64,000 nucleotides of DNA from Streptomyces xanthii (GTDB lineage Bacteria > Actinomycetota > Actinomycetes > Streptomycetales > Streptomycetaceae), in contig NZ_CP061281.1 of assembly GCF_014621695.1 (NCBI RefSeq), positions 3,162,001-3,226,000 of the forward strand, in the 5' to 3' direction. A program made the position numbers and the translations under genes. The first letter of the stretch is position 1. The number at the start of each line of letters is the position of its first letter. Shown here piece by piece: positions 52,783 through 60,540 of the stretch. The notes below the pieces were generated by a model, which did no database searches, was not told where the DNA came from, and saw only the letters and a program-made list of their open reading frames with translations.

Positions 52783-52809
52783 ACGGCCCCGCCGCGTGGG
52801 CGGGGCCGT
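52783..52809 (-). terminator. Terminator between the dimeric-barrel gene and murB
   Basis: Perfect 11-bp arms (52783-52793 with 52799-52809) with a 5-nt loop lie 24 nt past the stop of the gene upstream and 19 nt before murB. No T-run follows. Confidence 0.6.
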
Positions 52810-52832
52810 GTCGGCCGGGGTGGCCGGGCGGG

Positions 52833-53213
52833 TCACCGGAACCTGGGCAGGACGTCCTTCCAGGCGAGCGGGAGTTCGTCGGTGCTCGCCTTCCAGGTGA
52901 GGAACTCGGAGTCCTTCATCTGGTCGCGGAGCCCGTCGGCGAGCGGCCGGTGCGGTGCGGAGGAGGCGAAGTCCTTGAGCGCCTGGGGGGACTCCCAGAC
53001 GGACAGCGTCCAGAAGGTGCGCTGGAGGGGCTTCGCCTTCAGGGTGGCGCCGTACGCGCCGGGCGCGCTGCCCACCTGGCGCCAGATCTTCGGTGTGCGG
53101 AGGAAGAACTTCAGGGCGCCCCACAGGGTGCGGGTCTCGAAGCGGGAGGCGAAGACGGTGGCCTCCGCGCCCGTGGGCGGCGTGTTCGGAACGGTCCAGG
53201 GGAGGGTCGGCAC
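52833..53213 (-). CDS. Dimeric alpha/beta-barrel protein (DUF3291/monooxygenase-like)
   Basis: This 126-aa protein has a Trp-rich central part (LKFFLRTPKIWRQVGSAPGA ... RTFWTLSVWESPQALKDFAS) that resembles the ferredoxin-like dimeric barrel of DUF3291 and spheroidene-monooxygenase-like proteins. Such folds bind small hydrophobic molecules or haem-like cofactors. No catalytic residues can be assigned. It has no operon partner. It lies between a DHA2 exporter gene and murB. Confidence 0.65.
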   Translation of the reverse strand: MPTLPWTVPNTPPTGAEATVFASRFETRTLWGALKFFLRTPKIWRQVGSAPGAYGATLKAKPLQRTFWTLSVWESPQALKDFASSAPHRPLADGLRDQMKDSEFLTWKASTDELPLAWKDVLPRFR

Positions 53214-53295
53214 GACGTGCTCCTTATCGTTCGCGGTTCGCGGTTCGCTTCATTCGGGCGGGACGGTTCGGGCAGGTTCGGGCGAGCGGTGACGG

Positions 53296-54768
53296 TCAGA
53301 CCTGTTCCAGGACGCGGCCCGCTTCCTTGCCGTCGTTGCCCTCCTTGCCGTCCTGGACTACGGCCGTAGTACGCGACGCCTTGGGGATGCACAGGGCGGC
53401 GACGCCGGCCAGGGCGACGACGGCCGCGCCGACCCACAGGGCGGGTTCGATGCCGTCCACGAAGTGCTGCGCGGAGTCGTAGCCGCCCTGTGCCGAGAAG
53501 ATCGACGACATGACGGCGATGCCGAGCGCTCCGCCGACCTCGCGCAGCGCGTTGTTGGCGCCGGAGGCGATGCCCTGCTCGTCCTGGCGGACGCTGGACA
53601 TGACCAGGTTGGCGGCGGGGGCGAAGTACAGGGCCATGCCGACGCCGCTGACGATCAGGGCGGGCAGCTGGGCCGCGTAGGAGACGTCGACGGTGGCGAC
53701 GGAGGCGAACCAGCCGAGTCCGACGGCCTGCAGGAAGAGGCCGGCCGCGACGACCGGGCGGCCGCCGATGCGGTCGGAGAGGATCCCGGCGACGGGGGCG
53801 ACGAGCATCGGCATCCCGGTCCAGGGCAGCATCCGCAGGCCGGCCTGGGTCGGCGAGTAGCCGAGGACGCCCTGCATGAACTGGCTGAGCAGGAAGATCG
53901 AGCCGAACATCCCGAGGAACATCAGCAGGCTCGCGGCGTTGATGCCGGAGAAGGCGCGGGAGCGGAAGAGCCGCATGGGAAGCATGGGGTTCCTGCTGCT
54001 GATGCCGTGCCACACGAAGGCGCAGAGCAGGGCCGTTCCCGCGAAGAGCCCGGTCAGGACGAGGGTGTCGGTCCAGCCGACGACGGGGGCGCGGACGAGC
54101 CCGTAGACGATGCCGAAGAGGCCGCCGCTGGCGAGCAGGGTACCGACGAGGTCGAGCGGGGCGCCGCTGCCTCGGGACTCGGCGAGGCGGAGCCGGGCGA
54201 GCGGCAGCAGGGCGAGGCCCAGCGGCACGTTCAGCCAGAAGATCCAGTGCCAGGAGACGTGCTCGGTGAGACTGCCGCCGATGAGGGGCCCGGAGGCGAC
54301 GGCGAGGCCGTTGACGGCACCCCAGATCCCGTAGACCATGCCGCGCTTGGCGGCGGGCACGGCGGCGGTGAGCAGGGTCAGCGTGAGCGGCATCATGATG
54401 GCGGCGCCGACGCCCTGGACGGCGCGGGCGGCGATGAGGGAGTCGATGCCGGGGGCCAGGGCCGCCGCGGCGGAGGCGCCGGTGAAGACGGTGAGGCCGA
54501 CCAGGAAGAGCCGGCGGCGGCCGAACCGGTCGCCGAGGGCCGCGCCGGTCATGAGCAGGACGGCGAAGGTGAGCGTGTAGGCGCTGACCGTCCATTCGAG
54601 GTCGTCCAGGGCGCCGCCGAGGTCCGCGCGGATGGACGGCAGGGCGGTGGTGACGACGAGGTTGTCGAGGGCCGCCATGAATCCGGCGACGCTGGTGATG
54701 ACGAGAGCCCAGACGGCTCCCGCGCGGCTCGGTGTTTCCTTCTCCGGTGCGTGCGTTCCCTGTGACAT
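53296..54768 (-). CDS. MFS exporter, DHA2 (EmrB/QacA) type
   Basis: This 490-aa transporter has about 14 membrane segments. The conserved motif GAALGDRFGRRRLFLVG follows helix 2 and the antiporter motif C-like segment is in helix 5 (GLAVASGPLIGGSLTEHVSW). It should use the proton gradient to export a drug-like compound. AGGGGGA lies upstream of its ATG. An inverted repeat at 54789-54808 in its promoter region matches the half-site of the adjacent TetR. Confidence 0.92.
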   Translation of the reverse strand: MSQGTHAPEKETPSRAGAVWALVITSVAGFMAALDNLVVTTALPSIRADLGGALDDLEWTVSAYTLTFAVLLMTGAALGDRFGRRRLFLVGLTVFTGASAAAALAPGIDSLIAARAVQGVGAAIMMPLTLTLLTAAVPAAKRGMVYGIWGAVNGLAVASGPLIGGSLTEHVSWHWIFWLNVPLGLALLPLARLRLAESRGSGAPLDLVGTLLASGGLFGIVYGLVRAPVVGWTDTLVLTGLFAGTALLCAFVWHGISSRNPMLPMRLFRSRAFSGINAASLLMFLGMFGSIFLLSQFMQGVLGYSPTQAGLRMLPWTGMPMLVAPVAGILSDRIGGRPVVAAGLFLQAVGLGWFASVATVDVSYAAQLPALIVSGVGMALYFAPAANLVMSSVRQDEQGIASGANNALREVGGALGIAVMSSIFSAQGGYDSAQHFVDGIEPALWVGAAVVALAGVAALCIPKASRTTAVVQDGKEGNDGKEAGRVLEQV

Positions 54769-54788
54769 GGTTCCCCCTGCGCTTTCAG

Positions 54789-54808
54789 GTTAGTTATTGA
54801 TGACTAAC
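54789..54808. promoter_or_regulatory. Operator upstream of the DHA2 exporter
   Basis: GTTAGT and ACTAAC are separated by 8 nt, about 20 nt before the exporter start. The half-sites match those of the repeat upstream of the TetR gene. Confidence 0.65.
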
Positions 54809-54871
54809 TTTCACGGCCATGAAAATGCGCCTTCATGTGTCTCCTCCGCTCTCACGGGAACAGAAGCGCCC

Positions 54872-55423
54872 CTAGATGCACTGAGAGTCGCCGAATCCGG
54901 CCCACACCCGGTGGTCGGACTCGAACCCCAGCGACACCAGCACGTTGATCAGCATTCCGTAGGCGAGGAACTCGGTCGTCTCGCCGAGATCCGCACCCAG
55001 GGCCAGCCGGGCCGTGTCGTACATCTCCATCCAGCCGGCCCGCAGCGCGTCACCGAACTCCCGGTCCCCCGAAGCCTCGGAGGCGGCCACGGCGACGTAC
55101 ATCTGCATCTGCATGAGCAGGACGTCCGGGTCCTCGGCGATCAGCGCCCGGTACGCCTCCCCCATGGCCTGGTGGGCGGCCTCGCCTTCCAGGCCCTTGG
55201 ACGAGGCGCGGAACACCTCGATGGTCCGCTCGCAGCAGCGCATGGCGGCCGCGAGGAACATCGCCTGCTTACCGGGGAAGAGACGGAAGAGATACGGCTG
55301 CGAGACGCCCACCCGCTTGGCGATCGCCTCGGTGGACGTGCCGTTGTAGCCACCGCGGGCGAACTCGCTCATCGCCGCACGCACGACGCTCTCGCGCCGC
55401 TCCTCCGCACTCATCCTTGCCAT
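54872..55423 (-). CDS. TetR-family regulator of the DHA2 exporter
   Basis: This 183-aa regulator has the helix-turn-helix GGYNGTSTEAIAKRVGVSQP (about residues 22-41) with YLFRLFPGKQAMFLAA after it. It lies upstream of the exporter on the same strand, 103 nt apart. Its own start is covered by a palindrome (55424-55440), so it probably represses itself and the exporter. Confidence 0.92.
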   Translation of the reverse strand: MARMSAEERRESVVRAAMSEFARGGYNGTSTEAIAKRVGVSQPYLFRLFPGKQAMFLAAAMRCCERTIEVFRASSKGLEGEAAHQAMGEAYRALIAEDPDVLLMQMQMYVAVAASEASGDREFGDALRAGWMEMYDTARLALGADLGETTEFLAYGMLINVLVSLGFESDHRVWAGFGDSQCI

Positions 55424-55440
55424 GCCACTAAGTTAGTGGC
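55424..55440. promoter_or_regulatory. Operator at the TetR start
   Basis: GCCACTAA-G-TTAGTGGC is a perfect palindrome directly upstream of the ATG and overlaps the predicted -10 box. Confidence 0.75.
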
Positions 55441-55459
55441 CAATCACTATCTAAGTCAA
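55430..55459 (-). promoter_or_regulatory. Predicted promoter of the TetR gene
   Basis: On the minus strand TTGACT (55459-55454) and TAACTT (55435-55430) are 18 nt apart. The -10 box lies inside the operator. Confidence 0.5.
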
Positions 55460-55558
55460 TGGCTTCCGGGACACGGAGACGCATCCGGGCACGAGTAAGG
55501 GGCGCTCCCCCATGGAGAGCGCCCCTTACCTGCGTGTACGGAGACGCGAAGCCGCAGG

Positions 55559-55987
55559 TCAGACGAGCTGGACCACCGCGCGCGACATGCCGAGGACCTT
55601 CTGGCCCGCACTCGTGGCGAGGAGGTCGACGCGCACCCGGTTGTCGTCGAGCTTGGCCGCGACCTTGGCGCTGACCTCGATCTCGGCGCCCTTGTCGTCG
55701 TTGGGCACGACGACCGGCTTGGTGAAGCGGACGCCGTACTCGACGACGGCCGCCGGGTCGCCGGTCCAGTCGGTGACCACCCGGATCGCCTCGGCCATGG
55801 TGAACATGCCGTGCGCGATCACGTCCGGCAGGCCGACCTCGACCGCGAACTTCTCGTTCCAGTGGATCGGATTGAAGTCGCCCGAGGCGCCCGCGTACTG
55901 GACGAGCGTGGCGCGCGTCACGGGGAACGTCTGCGCGGGGAGTTCGGTGCCGACCTCGACGTCGGCGTACTTGACGGTCGTCGCCAT
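55559..55987 (-). CDS. MaoC-like hydratase (HadB type)
   Basis: This 142-aa hot-dog-fold protein carries the hydratase 2 motif VQYAGASGDFNPIHWNEKFA, with the catalytic Asp/His pair. In mycobacteria the HadA-HadB heterodimer dehydrates 3-hydroxyacyl intermediates of fatty-acid synthesis. It starts 5 nt after the neighbouring MaoC gene, so the two likely form one complex. They lie upstream of the cell-wall gene murB, as in related genomes. Confidence 0.9.
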   Translation of the reverse strand: MATTVKYADVEVGTELPAQTFPVTRATLVQYAGASGDFNPIHWNEKFAVEVGLPDVIAHGMFTMAEAIRVVTDWTGDPAAVVEYGVRFTKPVVVPNDDKGAEIEVSAKVAAKLDDNRVRVDLLATSAGQKVLGMSRAVVQLV

Positions 55988-55992
55988 GGCGA

Positions 55993-56445
55993 TCAGGCCT
56001 CCTCTGCGGCGCGCGAGACGAGCTTGGTCCAGGCGGTCACGACGTGCTCGCCGGCCTCGTCGTGGACCTCGCCGCGGACGTCCACGATGTCGTTGCCCGC
56101 GAGGGACTTGATGCCCTCGATGGTGGAGGTGACGCTCAGCCGGTCGCCCGCGCGCACGGGGCGCGTGTAGGCGAACTTCTGGTCGCCGTGCACGACGCGG
56201 CTGTAGTCGAGCCCCAGCTCGGGGTCGTGGACGACCTCACCGGCGGCCTTGAACGTGATGGCGAACACAAAGGTCGGCGGGGCGATCACGTCGGCGTGAC
56301 CGAGCGCCTGCGCGGCCTCGCGGTCGACGTAGGCGGGGTTCGTGTCCCCCACGGCCTCCGCGAACTCACGGATCTTCTCCCGGCCGACCTCGTACGGGGC
56401 GGTGGGCGGGTAGGTCCGCCCCACGAAGGACTGGTCGAGCGCCAT
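55993..56445 (-). CDS. MaoC-like partner (HadA/UPF0336 type)
   Basis: This 150-aa protein starts at ATG 56445, with GGAGG upstream, and has the layout of the non-catalytic HadA partner (GREKIREFAEAVGDTNPAYV ... GDQKFAYTRPVRAGDRLSVT). It supplies the acyl-chain pocket. The two genes form a probable operon of their own. Confidence 0.9.
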   Translation of the reverse strand: MALDQSFVGRTYPPTAPYEVGREKIREFAEAVGDTNPAYVDREAAQALGHADVIAPPTFVFAITFKAAGEVVHDPELGLDYSRVVHGDQKFAYTRPVRAGDRLSVTSTIEGIKSLAGNDIVDVRGEVHDEAGEHVVTAWTKLVSRAAEEA

Positions 56446-56482
56446 GGACTCGGTACCTCCTGGGTGTAACGACGGAATGGAA

Positions 56483-56502
56483 GGCCCGCACGTATGCGGG
56501 CC
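56483..56502 (-). terminator. First stem-loop downstream of rpmG
   Basis: Perfect 8-bp arms GGCCCGCA (56483-56490) and TGCGGGCC (56495-56502) with a 4-nt loop lie upstream of the MaoC pair. Confidence 0.55.
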
Positions 56503-56510
56503 GTCAAACG

Positions 56511-56548
56511 ACACGAGGCCGCCCCCTCGGGAGGGGACGGCCTCGTGT
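56511..56548 (-). terminator. Terminator of rpmG
   Basis: Arms 56511-56521 and 56538-56548 form an 11-bp stem that continues into CCCCTC/GAGGGG. It lies 12 nt past the rpmG stop. Confidence 0.75.
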
Positions 56549-56559
56549 ACGAGCCTGAG

Positions 56560-56724
56560 TTATCGCGTTTCGCGGTGCGCGGTGTGCGCGTTGCAACGCG
56601 GGCAGTGCTTCTTCATCTCAAGACGGTCCGGGTTGTTACGCCGGTTCTTCTTGGTGATGTAGTTCCGCTCCTTGCACTCCACGCAGGCCAGCGTGATCTT
56701 CGGGCGGACGTCGGTGGCAGCCAC
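56560..56724 (-). CDS. rpmG: 50S ribosomal protein L33, zinc type
   Basis: L33 has 54 aa from GTG 56724, with AAGGAG upstream. Cys14, Cys17, Cys41 and Cys44 form the zinc site, so this is the zinc-binding form. The core [20 protein letters not shown] is canonical. It lies next to tRNA-Met and tRNA-Thr. A zinc-free paralogue elsewhere is usual in Streptomyces. Confidence 0.96.
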   Translation of the reverse strand: MAATDVRPKITLACVECKERNYITKKNRRNNPDRLEMKKHCPRCNAHTAHRETR

Positions 56725-56813
56725 GTGAGTGCTCCTTGACGGACGGGATAGATGGTTGAACGCATAGAAGAGTAGCCGATCGAAGGACCGACCCTGCAAT
56801 CGGCTACTGTCAG

Positions 56814-56886
56814 TAGCGGTGACCGGACTTGAACCGGTGACACAGCGATTATGAGCCGCTTGCTCTACCGACTGAGCTACACCGCT
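56814..56886 (-). tRNA. tRNA-Met (CAT), elongator type
   Basis: The 73-nt cloverleaf has acceptor arms AGCGGTG and CACCGCT with an A discriminator. The anticodon CAT lies in GCGGCTCATAATCGC. A1-T72 is paired, so it is not the initiator type. A tRNA-Ile with a modified CAT cannot be excluded. Confidence 0.92.
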
Positions 56887-56919
56887 TTGATACTCACCTT
56901 GCGAACGAGGTGGTACCAG

Positions 56920-56992
56920 AGCCCCAATGCGGAATCGAACCGCAGACCTTCTCCTTACCATGGAGACGCTCTACCGACTGAGCTATTGGGGC
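56920..56992 (-). tRNA. tRNA-Thr (GGT)
   Basis: The 73-nt cloverleaf has acceptor arms GCCCCAA and TTGGGGC with a T discriminator. The anticodon GGT lies in TCTCCATGGTAAGGAGA. It precedes tRNA-Met and rpmG on the same strand and is probably co-transcribed with them. Confidence 0.96.
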
Positions 56993-57255
56993 GAGCGAGG
57001 AAGACATTACACGGTCGCGCGCCGATCGCCCAAATCCGTTTCGCCGACCCCCCGCGCGGGAAGGGCCCGGGCCTCTCCCGGCCCGGCCCCGCGCGCCTCA
57101 CCGGTCCCTTCGGACCCCATCAGTACGACTTTTGCGGCGGTCCCCGAAGCGTGCCCGCGGCCGCCCTAGAGTCGGCTCCCTCCGCGTGATCTTGCTGTGC
57201 GCCCCGCGCACGGCCGGTCCGCGCCGCGAGCCCCTCGACGAGCCCCTGGAGCGTG

Positions 57256-58515
57256 ATGCCCGACAGCCCCCAGCAGCCGCCCTCGCCCGGCTCCCCCGAC
57301 GCCGCGCCCGAAGGTTCCGGGCTGCTCCTGTGCGGCGCCCGGCTCACCGACGGCAGGAGCGTGGACGTACGGCTGGGCGGCGGACGCATCGAGGCGGTCG
57401 GCACGGCCGGCAGCCTCATCGCGCGCGGCGCGCGCGTGGACCTCTCCGGCTACCTGCTGCTGCCCGCCCCCGCGGAGCCGCACGCCCACAGCGACACCGC
57501 CCTGTCCGCGGACGGCGAGGGGCCCGTGTCGCACGACCCGGAGGAGGTGCAGCGCCGGGCCACGGAGGCGACGCTGCTGCAGCTCGGGCACGGGGCGACG
57601 GCGGTGCGCTCCCATGTGCGGCTCGGCGACATGGAGGGGCTCGGCTCCATGGAGGCCGTGCTCCAGGCGCGGCGTTCCCTGGTGGGGCTCGCCGATCTGC
57701 GGGCCGTGGCGATGCCGCGGCTGCTCACCGGGGTCGCCGGAGCCAACGGCCTCGCCATGGTGCGGGACGCGCTCAAGATGGGCGCGTCCGTGGTGGGCGG
57801 CTGCCCCGACCTGGACCCCGACCCGACCGGCTACGTGGAGGCGGTCCTGGAGGTCGCGGCGGAGCACGGCTGCCCGGTCGACCTGCACACGGAGGGCGCC
57901 GATCCGGCCCGGCTCGAACGGCTCGCGGCGGCGGCCGGAGGACTGCGCACCGGCGTCACGGTCGGCCCCCTCGGCGGGCTCGCGCGACTGCCCGGCGAGG
58001 CGGCCCGGCGGGCGGCGGACCGGCTCGCGGCGGCCGGCGTCACCGTGACCTGCCTGCCCCAGGGCGGCTGCGCCGGGGTGGACGGACGCGGGGTCGCTCC
58101 GGTGCGGCTGCTGCGGGCGGCCGGGGTGCGGGTGGCGGCGGGCAGCGGGGCGCTGCGCGACGTGTCGAACCCGGTGGGCCGGGGCGACCCCCTGGAGGCC
58201 GCGTACTTGCTCGCCTCCCGGTACGGGCTGCGGCCCGAGGAGGCGTACGGGGCGGTGAGTTCGGCGGCCAGGGCCGCGCTCGGGCTGCCCGAGGTGCGCG
58301 TGGAGGCCGGCTTCCCGGCGGAGCTGCTCGCGGTGCGGGGAGACAAGCTGGCGGGGGCGCTGTCGCTCGCGTACAGCCGGCTCGTCATCCACCGGGGCCG
58401 GGTGGTGGCCCGGACCAGTGCGGTGCGCGAGTACTGCGACTCGGCGGCCGCCGTCGCCCTGGACCTGCCGCGCCAGGGGCGGGCCGCCAACTACGGGGGC
58501 GGCGGGCCCGCGTAG
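57256..58515 (+). CDS. Cytosine deaminase-like amidohydrolase with missing catalytic residues
   Basis: This 419-aa protein has the amidohydrolase barrel. The first metal motif is EPHAHSD (His76, His78). The His of the LH-(x)-E segment (His211) is present, but the catalytic Glu of cytosine deaminase is replaced (HTEG, Gly214). The SH-type His and the GSD-type Asp read VGPLGG (236-241) and GSGALRD (296-302). It therefore may not be a standard deaminase. The ATG at 57256 follows a GGAG; a GTG one codon earlier is possible. Confidence 0.75.
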   Translation: MPDSPQQPPSPGSPDAAPEGSGLLLCGARLTDGRSVDVRLGGGRIEAVGTAGSLIARGARVDLSGYLLLPAPAEPHAHSDTALSADGEGPVSHDPEEVQRRATEATLLQLGHGATAVRSHVRLGDMEGLGSMEAVLQARRSLVGLADLRAVAMPRLLTGVAGANGLAMVRDALKMGASVVGGCPDLDPDPTGYVEAVLEVAAEHGCPVDLHTEGADPARLERLAAAAGGLRTGVTVGPLGGLARLPGEAARRAADRLAAAGVTVTCLPQGGCAGVDGRGVAPVRLLRAAGVRVAAGSGALRDVSNPVGRGDPLEAAYLLASRYGLRPEEAYGAVSSAARAALGLPEVRVEAGFPAELLAVRGDKLAGALSLAYSRLVIHRGRVVARTSAVREYCDSAAAVALDLPRQGRAANYGGGGPA

Positions 58516-58660
58516 CGGCCGGCGCCCGCCGCTCGGGGTGAGTGACGGCCCGTCATCGTCCGGGGCGCGGCGAACCGGAGGAATCCGGCCCGGGAGCGGC
58601 CCGCGCGCCGCCCACATGGTTGCGCGGTCAACCTCCCGCTCCCGGCGTACGGTCGAAGGC

Positions 58661-59317
58661 ATGCGCATTGTCATCGCTGGTGGACATGGTCAGATCGCGC
58701 TGCGGCTCGAGCGGCTGCTCTCCGCGCGCGGGGACGAGGTGGCGGGCATCATCCGCAGGCCCGAGCAGGGCGACGACCTGCGGGAGGCGGGCGCGGAGCC
58801 CGTCCTGTGCGACTTGGAGTCGGCGTCCGTCGAGGAGGTCGCGGCGCATCTGCAGGGCGCGGACGCGGCCGTCTTCGCGGCGGGCGCGGGCCCGGGCAGC
58901 GGCGCCGCCCGCAAGGACACGGTGGACCGGGACGCGGCCGTGCTGTTCGCCGACGCGGCGGAGCGGGCCGGGGCGCGCCGGTACGTCGTGGTGTCGTCGA
59001 TGGGCGCCGACGCGGCCCACAAGGGCGACGACATCTTCGACGTGTACCTGCGGGCGAAGGGCGCGGCGGACGACGACGTGCGCCGCCGTACGGGCCTCGA
59101 CTGGACGATCCTGCGGCCCGGACAGCTCACGGACGACGCCGGCAAGGGTCTGGTCCGCCTGGAGGCGTCCACGGGGCGCGGACCGGTGCCGCGCGACGAC
59201 GTGGCGGCGGTTCTCGCCGAGCTCGTGGAGTCGACCGCCACGGCCGGTCTGACGCTGGAGCTGGTGTCGGGCTCGACACCGGTCGCGGTGGCCGTGAAGT
59301 CGGTCGCGGGGAACTGA
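58661..59317 (+). CDS. NAD(P)-binding protein (SDR-like, NmrA/YwnB type)
   Basis: This 218-aa Rossmann protein starts MRIVIAGGHGQIALRLERLL with the GGHGQIA dinucleotide motif. The VVVSSMGAD and DWTILRPGQLTD motifs place it in the atypical SDR group, often involved in flavin or quinone reduction or as a redox sensor. It is co-directional with the amidohydrolase-like gene, 145 nt downstream. The substrate is unknown. Confidence 0.88.
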   Translation: MRIVIAGGHGQIALRLERLLSARGDEVAGIIRRPEQGDDLREAGAEPVLCDLESASVEEVAAHLQGADAAVFAAGAGPGSGAARKDTVDRDAAVLFADAAERAGARRYVVVSSMGADAAHKGDDIFDVYLRAKGAADDDVRRRTGLDWTILRPGQLTDDAGKGLVRLEASTGRGPVPRDDVAAVLAELVESTATAGLTLELVSGSTPVAVAVKSVAGN

Positions 59318-59362
59318 TTCCGGCTCCGAACCGCCCGGCTCCGTACGGTGCCTGACGTGTTC

Positions 59363-59608
59363 TCAGAACAGCGGCAGCTGTCCGGGCACGTGCGGGACCG
59401 CGTAGCCGTCGAGCGTGTCCTGGACGGCGCCCAGTTGGGCCGGGCGGCGTGATCCCGGGCAGGAGACGAGCTCGCCCGCCTCGCGGGCTCCGGGCGGGTC
59501 GTGACGGGCGAACCTGCCGCCGACGACGGCGATGTCACGGCGGCACTCGGGGCAGCTGCGGCGGCGGGACACGGAGGGCACGGAGGACGTGGTGGGCATG
59601 CTCGGCAT
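59363..59608 (-). CDS. Small Cys-motif protein
   Basis: The predicted 81-aa product (ATG 59608; a Met three codons later is also possible) contains SCPECRRDIAVVGGRFARHD and a later SCPG, so Cys-x2-Cys plus a third Cys. This resembles a small zinc ribbon. The frame shows GC3 use like the neighbouring genes. No ribosome-binding site is visible. The function is unknown. A C-terminal PHVPGQLPLF follows. Confidence 0.6.
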   Translation of the reverse strand: MPSMPTTSSVPSVSRRRSCPECRRDIAVVGGRFARHDPPGAREAGELVSCPGSRRPAQLGAVQDTLDGYAVPHVPGQLPLF

Positions 59609-59780
59609 GGGTTCAGTCTGCGTCGTGATCGCCGCGGGCACACGCCGGAGTGCGCGACCGGGCGGACGACGGGGCGTGCGGCGGGGCTGACGACCCGGCG
59701 CGGGGGGCCAAGTTGGACGGAGTCGGCGGCGGGGCAAAGCGCTGGACCCGTCCGGTGGGGGGCCGGTAGACCCGTGTCGC

Positions 59781-60506
59781 ATGGACGAACTCGTGAAGGC
59801 ACTGACCGAGCAGGCGCGCCGGCTCGTGACCGAACGGTTTCCGCGGGCGCGGGGCGCCGTGCTCGGCGGGTCCGCGGCCCGGGGCACGGCGCGCGGCACC
59901 AGCGATCTGGACATCGCGGTCCTGCTGCCCGACGGCGCACCGGCCCGGCGTGAGGTGATCCGTCACGAGGGGCGACTCTCCGAACTGTTCCTGCACGCGG
60001 GCCCGGACCTGGAGCGGTTCTTCGAGGAGGACCGGGCCGTGCGGCGCGGGACGGTCCTGTTCCTGTACGACGAGGGCCTCGTGCTCGCCGATCCGTACGG
60101 TGAGGTCGCCCGGATGAGGGAACGGGCGCGCAAGGTCCTGGCGGCGGGTCCGCTGCCGCTCACCGAGGCGCAGCGCGAGCGCTCCCGCTATGTGCTGACC
60201 TGCTGGCTCGACGACCTGTACGACACCCCGCGCGAGGCCCGCTCCGAGCAGCTGGCGGTCGCCGACGCGGCGCTGCGGGAGGCGGCGCATCTGCTGACCG
60301 CGCACCACAACGCCTGGACGGGGATCGGGCGTTGGCTGCCGCGCCGGCTGCTCGCGGCGGATCCGGAGCACGGCGGGACGCTGCTCGCGGGGCACCGCGC
60401 GATCGCCGAAACGGGTGACCCGGGCGCGCTGGCCGCGGCGGTGCGGGCGGTGCTGGACCTCGTCGGCGGGGAGCTGCGGGAGGGGTACGTGGAGGTGCGG
60501 AGCTGA
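59781..60506 (+). CDS. Nucleotidyltransferase-domain protein
   Basis: This 241-aa protein has an N-terminal nucleotidyltransferase core: GGSAARGTARGTSDLDIAVLL, with the GS motif at 30-31 and the metal ligands Asp42 and Asp44. The rest (about 90-240) is alpha-helical, like the HEPN-type or substrate-binding part of aminoglycoside nucleotidyltransferase relatives. It may nucleotidylate an antibiotic, a protein or RNA. There is no partner gene of the toxin-antitoxin type next to it. Confidence 0.82.
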   Translation: MDELVKALTEQARRLVTERFPRARGAVLGGSAARGTARGTSDLDIAVLLPDGAPARREVIRHEGRLSELFLHAGPDLERFFEEDRAVRRGTVLFLYDEGLVLADPYGEVARMRERARKVLAAGPLPLTEAQRERSRYVLTCWLDDLYDTPREARSEQLAVADAALREAAHLLTAHHNAWTGIGRWLPRRLLAADPEHGGTLLAGHRAIAETGDPGALAAAVRAVLDLVGGELREGYVEVRS

Positions 60507-60540
60507 GGGCCGCAGAGGCGCCGCGACCCACCCAGCCCGG

